Assembly: GCA_031291845.1 (NCBI GenBank)
Contig: JARLIH010000515.1
Location: 1-33,330 of the forward strand
Direction of reading: 5' to 3'
Source of the DNA: Isosphaeraceae bacterium
Lineage (GTDB): Bacteria > Planctomycetota > Planctomycetia > Isosphaerales > Isosphaeraceae
DNA: 33,330 nucleotides
Shown: in pieces, positions 26,401 to 33,330 of the stretch
Layout: each line of letters starts with the position of its first letter
Position numbering within the stretch: position 1 is the first letter of the stretch
Notes under the pieces: model-generated
Told to the model about the DNA's origin: nothing
What the model saw: the letters and a program-made list of their open reading frames with translations, nothing else
The model's database searches: none
Position numbers and translations under genes: made by a program

Positions 26401-26545
26401 CTTCGACGACTTCCGGGTCGAGCAGGTCCAGGAGCGGCCCCGAACCGTGAGTCCGGACGTTGCGGTGGCCCCCGGCGGCCGCGGTGAGACGGACGCGCCC
26501 TCGTCCGCAACACGGTCGCGAACGCCCGACCGCACGAGCCGCTGA
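23495..26545 (+). CDS. Large secreted multidomain protein, unknown function
   Basis: The 1016-residue protein has a clear signal peptide (basic LYLKRAA, hydrophobic LMALLLVSAV, cut after TA). Residues about 30-205 look like a beta-sandwich (DDFESARTAW, GPLYENGERWQKL, VFLDDLTITP). Residues about 245-530 resemble a TIM barrel (PWVFTAIHAPGADVAALGRAGFDVLADD..., then GYRGIGYLADASL). A helical stretch follows (about 650-755), and the C-terminal part (about 810-990) again looks like a carbohydrate-binding jelly roll (SGSFDDP...VYFDDFRVEQVQ). The layout suggests a glycoside-hydrolase-like or polysaccharide-binding exported protein, but no catalytic pair is identified. GGAGG upstream supports ATG 23495. 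Confidence 0.8.
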   Translation: MLARRLYLKRAALMALLLVSAVTADEGPDKAGTLHDDFESARTAWRREETDATIRLLAHDRSNRAAHDGRLSEHFRFEAGPGSGFYFSYALPKIPVNDRLTVGLYVRSNRAGVQLKGRVVLPSDTDPDTGEPSFVLVQGPLYENGERWQKLQMLDIRREAERQARILRASTKRPVLLDGAYLDRLVVNLYGGAGESEVFLDDLTITPVPASTGTATVGLPVPEPSLPRAGQPANGGSAPPNNLSVQLVRNRLSRDGHPWVFTAIHAPGADVAALGRAGFDVLADDLDANPKRIEKAIATGMKLMPLMGGAELGEVADPGQVARLAELYPYREAVAFWHLGGGLGRAPLAKDRRNELERVRNSVVALQRAQGNFSRLTTAEVEGETFLFARPPRNLDAIGVRPIAWGSLHQPYETSAYLAQRRVLASANPGQLFWTWISARPPDVLVPTIWGEGKVPDWGYPRVQPEQLRLYTYLALAAGYRGIGYLADASLTSDAGQAQLIEMELLNEEIDLFESIIATGSDPYPQYAAYLPDPAMPKAGTTRIGQRTPVTPELMPHSSIRATAIGTHDRKGVLLVMYDMSNFSQFQPPQMAEKEVWLTVIAPEGAQAFEFSPGGMRVLETKRVPGGRRIKVEDFAVSSLILMTTDFDLPGQIEARINQNRSVAVQLAIRQAQLQYEWVMGIDEKLAQADHGIKEAPEMFAVTSKTIDDARAYLEREDYLNAWTEARRAGRGLRHLMRGHWERAMEQLVKTTDFGEKPAPVTASREPASAKKKPKVAGLTAPSTSSPASVAFNTLPQHFRLLDWLKNKSFSRNLVPSGSFDDPHSLDEELWTPQNYEYEGVTGKVFLTSATAYRDKGKAIRMTVGPTDPEAGVDKLPPFFDFPPVAIRSPALPVTAEYLYRISVLVKSPLNSVAGMGGVIIRDSIGGEALQYRTSDKVTDWTRVVVYRRAPEDGSLTVTLGLAAYGDVYFDDFRVEQVQERPRTVSPDVAVAPGGRGETDAPSSATRSRTPDRTSR

Positions 26546-26874
26546 GTCGAATTACAACCGTTGACGGAAATGCGGGCGCTGGCTCAGCCGTGTTCCGCGG
26601 CCGCGAGGAGCGGCAAGCCGCGGCATTCTCCAGGGCCTGCCTGCCTTCGGCCGCACGCGTCCGTCTATGTGTTAAAATAGAGCGGTTCGCACGGTCGGGT
26701 AAAATTAGCCGGGTTGCGCAAGCGTTCTCCGCGGCGGGGAAACCGGCGTGGCCGAGGAACTCTCGTGCGCGGTCGTGCGTCCAATCTTGCGGAGTCAGGG
26801 CGGCGACGGGGGTATCGGCCCAAACCTTCGCTCTGCGTACCGACTTCCGTCGAGGCGGGCGGTGGTCGGCTGCG

Positions 26875-26904
26875 TTGACGATGAGCGGGCCGCTGTGCTA
26901 GCGT
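26875..26904 (+). promoter_or_regulatory. Candidate promoter of the pilM-like operon
   Basis: TTGACG (26875-26880) and TAGCGT (26899-26904) lie 18 bases apart; the -35 is five of six and the -10 keeps the TAnnnT core. Predicted start near 26911 with a leader of about 138 bases. Confidence 0.4.
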
Positions 26905-27013
26905 GATTGCCTCTTCGGAACGCCCCGGCCGGCCAAGTGCGGTGTGGGCGTTTCCGGCCCGTCTCGACTTGGTCCTTCGATCGACAAACGCGAGATCTCG
27001 TGTCCCGCGCGGG

Positions 27014-27030
27014 GGCGCCGTTCCGGCGCC
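27014..27030 (+). promoter_or_regulatory. Hairpin next to the pilM ribosome binding site
   Basis: GGCGCC-GTTCC-GGCGCC forms a perfect 6-base-pair stem with a 5-base loop, ending just before the TAGGAGAG ribosome binding site of the gene starting at 27049. It may influence initiation or mRNA stability. Confidence 0.35.
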
Positions 27031-27048
27031 AATTAGGAGAGTGAGCGT

Positions 27049-29451
27049 ATGGCGAAAATCCAGGCCGTCTGGGCGCTCGACATCGGCCAGGCCGCACTCA
27101 AGGCCCTGAAGCTCGTCCCCGGCGAAACGCCCGACCAGGTCGTGGCCGAGGCGTTCGACTTCGTGGAATACCCCAAGATCCTGAGTCAGCCCGACGCCGA
27201 CCCCGAACAGTTGGTGCGCGAGGCGCTCGAGACGTTCCTGGACCGCAACGACCTGAAAGGGTGCAAGGTCGCCATTGCCGTTCCCGGTCAGGCGGGACTG
27301 GTCAAGTTCATCAAGCTCCCGCCGGTCGAGAAGAAGCGGATTCCCGACATCGTCAAGTTCGAAGCGCGGCAGCAGATCCCGTTCGCCCTCGAGGAGGTCG
27401 TCTGGGCCTATCAGCAGATCGGGGACGAGGACGAAGGGGGCGGTGACGACGACTTCACGATGGCCGAGGTCGGCCTGTTCGCGATGAAGCGCGACCAGAT
27501 CAACCGGGCCATCCTGCCGTTTCGCAATGCGGGCATCGAAGTCGACGTCGTTCAGATGGGGCCGATCGCCCTCTACAACTTCATCACGTTCGACCAGATC
27601 AAGGGGAGCGAATCGAAAGATTCAGTCGTCCTGCTGGACATCGGCGCGGACAACACCGACCTGATCATCACCGACGGCACCCGGATCTGGCAGCGCAACG
27701 TGCCGATCGGCGGCAACCACTTCACCCGCGCGTTGACCAAGGAGCTGAAGCTCACCTTCGCCAAGGCCGAGCACCTGAAGCGGAACGCGACCAAGGCCCC
27801 GGATCCTCGGTCCATCTTCACGGCGATGCGCGGGGTGTTCAACGACTTTGCGAGCGAGATCAACCGCTCGATCGGGTTCTACTCGAGCGTGAACCGGACG
27901 GCGAAGATCTCCAAGATCGTCGGCATGGGCAACGGGTTCAAGCTGCCGGGCCTTCAGAAGTTCCTCCAGCAAAACCTGAGCAACGAGGTCGACAAGCTCG
28001 AATCGTTCGGCCGGATGGTGGGGGACGAGGTCAAGACGGCCCCGCAGTTCCAGGAGAACCTGGCGTCGTTCGCCGTTGCCTACGGCCTGGGGGTCCAGGG
28101 CCTGGGCCGGAGCGGCCTGCGGACGAACCTGCTGCCGCCGGAGATCGAGCAGGTCCGCCTGATCCGCGCCAAGAAACCGTGGGCGCTCGTGGCCTCGGCC
28201 ATGCTGATGCTTGGCTTCTCGGGCCTGTTCATGGGGGACTACCGCGTCCTCGCGAAGGTCAAGACGCCGGAGTTCGACAGCGCGGTCAACCAGGCCAAGA
28301 CCACGAGCAAGACAGGCGCTGAGTACAAGAGCAAGTACGAGACGGCCAAGACGGCGTGGAACGCCAAATACGAAGAAGGCAAAGCGCTCGTGCCCGACCC
28401 GACGGACCGGGGGCGCTGGCTCGACTTCCTGAAGACGCTGAATATCGCGCTCTTACCCGACCTGGCGGCCGAGTACCACCTCGATCCGAACAAGCCGAGC
28501 GACCAGCCGATCCTCGATCGACTGCGAATCCACGTCGACCTGATCCGGCCCGTCTACCGGGCGGACGTCGGGGCGGAGTGGTATAGCATGGCTCCTCCCG
28601 TCGGACCGAGGGAGGACCTCAAGAACCTGATCCACGCGCTCGACCGCGCGACTCCGCCGACAGGGAAGGGTTGGATCGTCCAGATCGTCGGCCACCACTA
28701 CAACCCGACTCCCACGGGCGACGAGCTCAAGGTGCCCGAGGCCAAGCGCACGGCGCTCGGTCCGTACGCCTACATCGTCAAGCGCATCATGCCGCGCCTG
28801 AACGACCCGCGGCTGCGGCTCTACGGTATCAGCCACGTGGCACTGGGCTGGATGACCATCGATCGCAACTGGACGAGCGACGTCGGCAGCCAGACGAACA
28901 ACCTTTCCAGCAAGACGGTTCCTCTCCTCGAGCGGGCGGTCGCCGCCGCGAAAGAGGGGGCAGGCGGCATGGAAGGCGGCATGATGGGGGCCATGGGGAA
29001 AGGTATGATGGGGGGCGGCATGGGCATGATGGGGGGTGGCATGGGCCCAGGTGCCGTCGACCCGCGCATGATGATGGGCGGGATGGGAATGCCCGGCGCC
29101 CGGACCAAGGAGGACGACAAGAAGCTGGTGAAGCTCACCCGGACCGACTTCCTCATCCAGTTCGTCTGGCAGCCCAAGAACCCCGAGGACATGCCCAAGA
29201 CGGAAGAGGAATTCAAGACGAAGCTCGAGGAGGAGACGAAGAAGCTGTTGGAGGCCCAGAAGGGTCAAACGGAAGTGCGCGTTGACGAGGCGAGCGTCGA
29301 GAAGGCTTCGCTCGAGGAGTCGAAAGCGGTGGAAAACGCCCTGACGAAGCCGGCCGCGGGCGTACCCGGCATCGCCCCTGGCGCTGCACCTTTGGCCCCC
29401 CCATCGGCGGGAGCTTCTCCGGCCGCGGCGCCGGCCGCAACGCCGAAGTGA
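27049..29451 (+). CDS. pilM: PilM-PilN-like fusion protein with Met/Gly-rich segment
   Basis: The 800-residue protein begins with a complete PilM-type actin-like ATPase: LDIGQAALKALKL (9-21, phosphate loop 1), LLDIGADNTDLII (from about 194, phosphate loop 2) and GMGNGFKLPGL (near 293, adenosine motif). PilM is normally about 350 residues and cytoplasmic. Here the chain continues with TNLLPPEIEQ (359-368), like the N-terminal NLLP motif of PilN, then a membrane span (about 375-395), a coiled coil (about 400-445) and a periplasmic part. A Met/Gly-rich stretch lies at about 637-684, followed by a Lys/Glu-rich helix and an Ala/Pro tail. It appears to be a natural PilM-PilN fusion of a type IV pilus or type II secretion platform. 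TAGGAGAG is the ribosome binding site. Confidence 0.85.
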   Translation: MAKIQAVWALDIGQAALKALKLVPGETPDQVVAEAFDFVEYPKILSQPDADPEQLVREALETFLDRNDLKGCKVAIAVPGQAGLVKFIKLPPVEKKRIPDIVKFEARQQIPFALEEVVWAYQQIGDEDEGGGDDDFTMAEVGLFAMKRDQINRAILPFRNAGIEVDVVQMGPIALYNFITFDQIKGSESKDSVVLLDIGADNTDLIITDGTRIWQRNVPIGGNHFTRALTKELKLTFAKAEHLKRNATKAPDPRSIFTAMRGVFNDFASEINRSIGFYSSVNRTAKISKIVGMGNGFKLPGLQKFLQQNLSNEVDKLESFGRMVGDEVKTAPQFQENLASFAVAYGLGVQGLGRSGLRTNLLPPEIEQVRLIRAKKPWALVASAMLMLGFSGLFMGDYRVLAKVKTPEFDSAVNQAKTTSKTGAEYKSKYETAKTAWNAKYEEGKALVPDPTDRGRWLDFLKTLNIALLPDLAAEYHLDPNKPSDQPILDRLRIHVDLIRPVYRADVGAEWYSMAPPVGPREDLKNLIHALDRATPPTGKGWIVQIVGHHYNPTPTGDELKVPEAKRTALGPYAYIVKRIMPRLNDPRLRLYGISHVALGWMTIDRNWTSDVGSQTNNLSSKTVPLLERAVAAAKEGAGGMEGGMMGAMGKGMMGGGMGMMGGGMGPGAVDPRMMMGGMGMPGARTKEDDKKLVKLTRTDFLIQFVWQPKNPEDMPKTEEEFKTKLEEETKKLLEAQKGQTEVRVDEASVEKASLEESKAVENALTKPAAGVPGIAPGAAPLAPPSAGASPAAAPAATPK

Positions 29452-29584
29452 CGTACCCGCGTTCGTTCGACGGGAAGGGGACGGACGTCCGGAAATCGCG
29501 TGCCCCGTCCTCTTTCTCTCCGCTCCTCGCGTTGACCGATACCTTTTTCACCCACGCCGACGTACCAAGAAGGCCACAGCGACC

Positions 29585-31348
29585 ATGGACCAAGTCAAGG
29601 AAATCCTGAGGCAGGCGATCAAGTATCGCTTCTGGATCGCCCTGGGCATCTCGCTGATTACCCCGGTGATTGCTTACGTCATCGGTTCCGGCCCCGTCAA
29701 AGAGGAGTCGGTCAAACAAACCGCGGCGATTGAATCGGCGAAGAAAGATGTCGAGACATACGCAAGCGGTGTCGCCTACAACAAGCAGTACCAGCCGATC
29801 ATCGAAGGCAAAACGGCTGAGCTCGACAAGGACGTTCGCAAGTCGTGGAAGAAGCTCTACGATCGCCAGGCCCCGCTTTTGACCTGGCCCGAACGCGTGC
29901 AGGAGCGATTCACCACGTGGGGACGGAAGTGGCCGGAGAACGAGGATGCGAGCCGCGTGCAGTTCGCGATCATCGACTACGTCCAGTCGTACCCCAAGTT
30001 CGTCAACGAGGTGTATAACTCGTTCAAGCCGTTCGACTACGAACAGGGAACGGGCGTCGTCGCCGCGCCGCCCGAAAACGCGCTGCTGCGGCCGGCCCCG
30101 TTCAAGGAAAACGATCTCCCCGACCTGGGGAAGGTTTGGGCCGCGCAGGAGCGGCTCTGGATTCAGCGCTCTCTGCTCGACGTCGTGGCCGAGGTAAACA
30201 AGAACGCCAAGAGTTGGGACGGCGCGGCGATCAAGCAGGTCAAGGCGCTCGAGGTCGGCTCGCCGTCAGCCCAGGACCAGGTTTCGATCGCCAATGCGGA
30301 GACGCTCGTCGAGGCCGACGCGATCACCGACCCGAAGGCCCCACCCCCCGCCGAGCCGGCGTCGAGCGGCGCCGAAGGCGCGATGATGGGCATGATGGGA
30401 GGCGGAGGCCAGCAAGAGAAGCTCGACACGGTCTTCTATCTGCAGACCACGGCCGGCACGGCGGCGCCGTACAAGATCATGCCCGTCGAAATGGTGGTGC
30501 TGGTCGAGCAAGACCGCATCCAGGATTTCTTGACCGCGCTCGAAAACTCGCCGATGTCGATCCAGGTCAAAGAGTTCGCCATGTCCAGGCCGGCTGAGCG
30601 GGTGTCGAAGCCCGAGAAGGGTCAGAACCAAAACAGTTACGGCTACGGCGAGATGGGCGGATTGATCAACCGGATGATGCCTCGGATGAGGGGCGCGGTC
30701 GGGGGATTCGGTGGCCTGGTGAATCGGATGCCCATGGGTCCCGGCCCCGCCGGAAGCATGGGTGGTGGCGCGCCTGGGAAAGGGGGCGTCGACAAGCGCG
30801 GCACCGACCGCCGCAAGAAGGGGGAGGAGGGCAAGGAGGAGGAGGTCAAACCCAAGCGGCCCTCGGCACAGGATCCCTATTTCAACGTCGTCGAGGTAAC
30901 GGTCTACGGGCAGGTCCGGTTCTACAACCCACCGCCGCCCGAGCCCGCCGCGGAGCCAGACACGGCCTCGCCGGGCGAGACCCCCGCGCCGGGGGCCGAG
31001 GCCGACGCGAAGAAGGAAGGCGATACCCCGAAGGCCGAGGGGGAGATGCCTGCGGCTGAGCCGGCCAAGGAGGGTGAGGCGAAGAAAGAGGGTGAAGCCC
31101 CCGCCGAGGACGAAAAAGCGGCGATGCCCAAGGATGACGACGCGGCCAAGAAGGACGAGTCGAAGAAAGACGAGTCGAAGAAAGAGGAGCCGAAGAAGGG
31201 CGAGGGGGAGGCCCCGAAGAAGGACGAGGCCGCCAAGGAAAAGACGCCCGACGCCAAGGCGGAAGAGCCGGCCAAGGCCAAGGACGCCGCGCCGAAGGCC
31301 GACGAGTCCCCCAAGAAAGATTCGGACGCCGCCGCGCCCAAGAAGTGA
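29585..31348 (+). CDS. PilO-like single-span membrane protein with Met/Gly-rich segments and charged tail
   Basis: The 587-residue protein has a short cytoplasmic start (MDQVKEILRQAIKYR), one membrane span (about 16-35) and a long periplasmic part with a helical section. A PilO/GspM-like strand-helix segment (PVEMVVLVEQ then IQDFLTALENSP) lies near 300-325. Met/Gly-rich stretches lie at about 266-275 (MMGMMGGGG) and 357-401. From about 480 to the end the chain is a Lys/Glu/Ala/Pro low-complexity tail with near-repeats of KKDES and AKKEGE. Family membership by sequence is not established; the PilO-like call rests on topology and on its place after the PilM-PilN fusion. AAGAAGG lies upstream of the ATG. 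The previous gene ends 133 bases upstream. Confidence 0.65.
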   Translation: MDQVKEILRQAIKYRFWIALGISLITPVIAYVIGSGPVKEESVKQTAAIESAKKDVETYASGVAYNKQYQPIIEGKTAELDKDVRKSWKKLYDRQAPLLTWPERVQERFTTWGRKWPENEDASRVQFAIIDYVQSYPKFVNEVYNSFKPFDYEQGTGVVAAPPENALLRPAPFKENDLPDLGKVWAAQERLWIQRSLLDVVAEVNKNAKSWDGAAIKQVKALEVGSPSAQDQVSIANAETLVEADAITDPKAPPPAEPASSGAEGAMMGMMGGGGQQEKLDTVFYLQTTAGTAAPYKIMPVEMVVLVEQDRIQDFLTALENSPMSIQVKEFAMSRPAERVSKPEKGQNQNSYGYGEMGGLINRMMPRMRGAVGGFGGLVNRMPMGPGPAGSMGGGAPGKGGVDKRGTDRRKKGEEGKEEEVKPKRPSAQDPYFNVVEVTVYGQVRFYNPPPPEPAAEPDTASPGETPAPGAEADAKKEGDTPKAEGEMPAAEPAKEGEAKKEGEAPAEDEKAAMPKDDDAAKKDESKKDESKKEEPKKGEGEAPKKDEAAKEKTPDAKAEEPAKAKDAAPKADESPKKDSDAAAPKK

Positions 31349-31375
31349 CCCTCAACATTCGCAATCGGCAAGCCC

Positions 31376-31405
31376 GGCGGCCGGGGCGAGACGGGCCCCG
31401 CCGCC
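31376..31405 (+). other. GC-rich hairpin between the second and third operon genes
   Basis: Bases 31376-31387 and 31395-31405 form an 11-base-pair GC stem with one bulged base and a 7-base loop in the 90-base gap between two co-directional genes. There is no T-run after it, so it is not a classical terminator; it could be a processing or stability element. Confidence 0.4.
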
Positions 31406-31438
31406 CTCCCATAAGTGGTTTTGAGAGGAGCGTCCCGA

Positions 31439-33330
31439 ATGGCCAGCAATGCCGCGGTTGAGAAAATCAAGGCCCTGGGACTGCGTCACGGCGAGAAAGC
31501 CGGCGTGGGCCTTGCGGCTGCCCTCTGTGTGCTGCTGCTCGTGATGGCGGCCGGCAAAGAAACGATCAAACTGACGCCCGAGCAGGTCAAGAAGTCGGCC
31601 GAACAGGCGTCGGCGAACATCAACAAGGAACAATCCCCGGAGAGTATCCTCGAACGGCTCGAACAGGCCTTCTTGAAGAAGCCCGAGTTCGAGCAGGTCG
31701 TGGACAGTCAGGCGAAGACCTTGCTCGTCGCAGCCAACTACAAGACCCGCACGCCCTGGGTTTCGCCGGAGCCCGGCGCGGGCCTGCTGCGCGACGATCC
31801 GGTGCTGATTGCCGTCACCGAGCTTTACGCCTACCCCGGGCGCGGCGGCGTGCTGATGTACGAGCTGACCAAGGAGGGCGAGCGCATCAAGGACGACGGT
31901 AAGGGGGCTGACGAAGACACGAAGGCCCGCCGCATTGGCAAGAAGAAGAGGCGCCGCGCGGGTGGGATGATGGGGAGCGCTATGATGGCGTCGGGCCGTA
32001 GCGGCGCCGGCAAGTCGAAGAAGAACGAGGAGCAGATCAAGAAAGAGAGAGAGAAGGAATACCTCGCGAAGAAGAAGATTCTGGAGGGGAGCTTTGCGGG
32101 TGGCAAGGGTAAGGAGAAGGACGAGCCCGCCGAAGAGCCCGTGGAGGAGGGCGGACCGTACAAGGAAAAGACCGTCGGCAAGCGCTGGGTCGCGCTGACG
32201 GGTACGATCGACCACAAGCAACTGCGCGACAACTTCCTGCTCGCGCTGAAGCGTCCCGAGGCGGCCCACCCGCACTACAAGCGGCTCGACGTCGAGCGGC
32301 AGACGAGGCAGCCGGACGGCACCTGGACCGACTGGGAAGCGGTAGACGCCGAGCGGAACGAGGAGGTCATCCTGAACCTTCCCGAGGAGGAAGAGGAGCT
32401 GACTCCCGACGAGGTTCGCTTCGAGGCGCTGGTCGATCCTCTTCCCTTCCTCAAGGCGGGCTACTGGGAGCGCGTCCATATCGGCAGTCTGGTCCCGAAG
32501 GAGAAGAAAGAGATCGCCAAACCCGACTTTTCCGCGCAGGAAGGTATGGCCGGCATGCCCCCAGGCATGGCAGGCTCGAGCGCCGGGATGGCGGGCCGGA
32601 TGGCAGGCATGATGCCGCCCGACGAAGGGCGGATGGGCAGCGGGATGATGATGCCGGGAATGATGCCGGGGTCGGAGGGGATGTCGGCGGCTGCCGAGGA
32701 CACGAACTTCCCGAAGTCGGAGTCGGACACGATCATGATCCGCTCGCTCGACTTCACGGTCGAGCCCGATGCAACGTACCGCTACCGGGTGCGCATCGTG
32801 TTGTACAACCCGAACTTCGAGCGTGAGGACGTCAACCCGGGCGTGAATAAGAAGGACAAGTACCTCAAGGGGCCCTGGAGCGAGCCAAGCGAGGAAGCGA
32901 CGATGCCGGCCGACCTGACGGCCTACGCGTTCAAACCGGCGCCGAATGCGAAGCAGTCGGAAGTCGTCCCCGTCCAGTTCCAGGTGACCCGGTGGAACCC
33001 TGAGGATGGCGTGACCGTCGTCCGCACGTTTGATGCAGCGCCCGGTGACATCATCGGCGAGAACGCTTCGGTGCTGATTCCCACGTCCGATGGCTCGAAG
33101 GCCTCGAACAAGACGGTGGACTTCAACACGCACCACCTCGTGCTCGACAGCGCGGGGGGGACCCAGCCTCTCCCGGCCATCGGTATTAACGGCAACACGT
33201 TCGAGGCACCCGTGCTTTCGCTCCTCGTGCGTCCCGACGGGTCGGTGGTCGCGCGGAACCAGGCCCTCGACCTCCAGGACGAGGTTCGTGCCGACATCGT
33301 CAATAACTACGAGAAAGAAAAGAAGGACTC
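31439..33330 (+). CDS. Third gene of the pilM-like operon, single-span membrane protein (3' end cut)
   Basis: The frame is open to the window edge, giving at least 630 residues. It has a cytoplasmic start (MASNAAVEKIKALGLRHG), one membrane span (about 22-39) and a large periplasmic part. A basic Met-rich patch lies at about 165-190, next to a Lys/Glu-rich helix (EEQIKKEREKEYLAKKK). A strand-rich segment begins RWVALTGTIDHKQLRDNF, and a Met/Gly/Pro-rich stretch lies at about 368-420. A fibronectin-type-III-like segment follows at about 430-487 (TYRYRVRIVLYNPNF... GPWSEPSE). No known family is recognised. Position and topology suggest a third platform or PilP-like component. GAGAGGAG upstream supports ATG 31439. 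Confidence 0.7.
   Translation, partial: MASNAAVEKIKALGLRHGEKAGVGLAAALCVLLLVMAAGKETIKLTPEQVKKSAEQASANINKEQSPESILERLEQAFLKKPEFEQVVDSQAKTLLVAANYKTRTPWVSPEPGAGLLRDDPVLIAVTELYAYPGRGGVLMYELTKEGERIKDDGKGADEDTKARRIGKKKRRRAGGMMGSAMMASGRSGAGKSKKNEEQIKKEREKEYLAKKKILEGSFAGGKGKEKDEPAEEPVEEGGPYKEKTVGKRWVALTGTIDHKQLRDNFLLALKRPEAAHPHYKRLDVERQTRQPDGTWTDWEAVDAERNEEVILNLPEEEEELTPDEVRFEALVDPLPFLKAGYWERVHIGSLVPKEKKEIAKPDFSAQEGMAGMPPGMAGSSAGMAGRMAGMMPPDEGRMGSGMMMPGMMPGSEGMSAAAEDTNFPKSESDTIMIRSLDFTVEPDATYRYRVRIVLYNPNFEREDVNPGVNKKDKYLKGPWSEPSEEATMPADLTAYAFKPAPNAKQSEVVPVQFQVTRWNPEDGVTVVRTFDAAPGDIIGENASVLIPTSDGSKASNKTVDFNTHHLVLDSAGGTQPLPAIGINGNTFEAPVLSLLVRPDGSVVARNQALDLQDEVRADIVNNYEKEKKD

Larger units (their letters stand above)
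26546..27048. other. Long leader/intergenic region before the pilM-like operon
   Basis: These 503 bases hold no recognised gene. A 103-codon open frame (26590-26901, +) is rich in Arg, Ala and Ser and lacks a family match or ribosome binding site. The region has a locally AT-rich patch (GTTAAAATAG, 26671-26680), a candidate promoter (26875-26904) and a short hairpin abutting the pilM ribosome binding site (27014-27030). A small RNA or leader regulator is possible but not shown. Confidence 0.5.

Noticed and set aside
26590..26901. 103-codon open frame before the pilM-like gene
   Set aside because: No ribosome binding site, composition like random GC-rich sequence, no recognisable motif; the region is better read as leader DNA.
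29469..29520. Terminator between the first and second operon genes
   Set aside because: GACGGG and CCCGTC can pair before a T-rich run, but the stem is only 6 bp with a loop of about 29 bases, too weak to call.
31352..33136. 594-codon minus-strand frame opposite the third operon gene
   Set aside because: The plus-strand frame has a ribosome binding site, start and membrane span and stays open to the edge; the minus frame is His/Arg/Leu-rich shadow.

Overview
The window reads as chromosomal DNA of a GC-rich planctomycete, probably of the Isosphaerales/Gemmatales type. The grounds are a high-GC genome with third-position GC bias, a very large membrane-anchored Ser/Thr kinase with an extracellular sensor part, an NPYAAP motif at the N-terminus of a membrane protein, a dispersed-type palindrome whose translation reads NPKRERG (a string I associate with spurious planctomycete ORFs), and a planctomycete-style PilM locus. 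The assignment rests on recognition, not on a database search.

Layout: 1-3555 (+) is a housekeeping block: rpmA (L27), an intrinsic terminator, obgE, coaX (type III pantothenate kinase) and a shortened MnmE-like GTPase, the last two overlapping by one base. 3544-7386 (-) is a 1280-residue kinase convergent with the GTPase and driven by a near-consensus promoter (TTGACA-17-TATAGT on the minus strand). 7753-16134 (+) holds nucleic-acid maintenance genes: a UvrA-family ABC ATPase, RtcB RNA ligase preceded by two tandem hairpins, a membrane protein of unknown function, and a long RecQ helicase. 16249-16452 (+) is a small unknown gene with a good promoter. 16455-20912 (-) is a run of VOC protein, EVE-domain protein, DHA2-type MFS transporter broken by an in-frame TAA, a 96-residue unknown, and an enolase-superfamily enzyme. 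21107-22749 (+) holds maf and an M28 zinc peptidase. 22782-22837 is a palindromic repeat, followed by a small coiled-coil gene (-). 23495-26545 (+) encodes a large secreted protein.

The most interesting region is 27049 to the end of the window: three consecutive plus-strand genes that look like the inner-membrane platform of a divergent type IV pilus or type II secretion machine. The first fuses a PilM actin-like domain to a PilN-like part (NLLP motif, one membrane span, coiled coil, periplasmic region). The second has PilO-like topology. The third, cut by the window edge, has one N-terminal span and a fibronectin-like segment. All three carry Met/Gly-rich low-complexity segments, a shared feature not expected in classical PilM/N/O/P. 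Together with a 503-base leader region containing a plausible promoter and a hairpin next to the ribosome binding site, this is the best candidate for an undescribed system.

No rRNA, tRNA, CRISPR array, insertion sequence or prophage gene was recognised.
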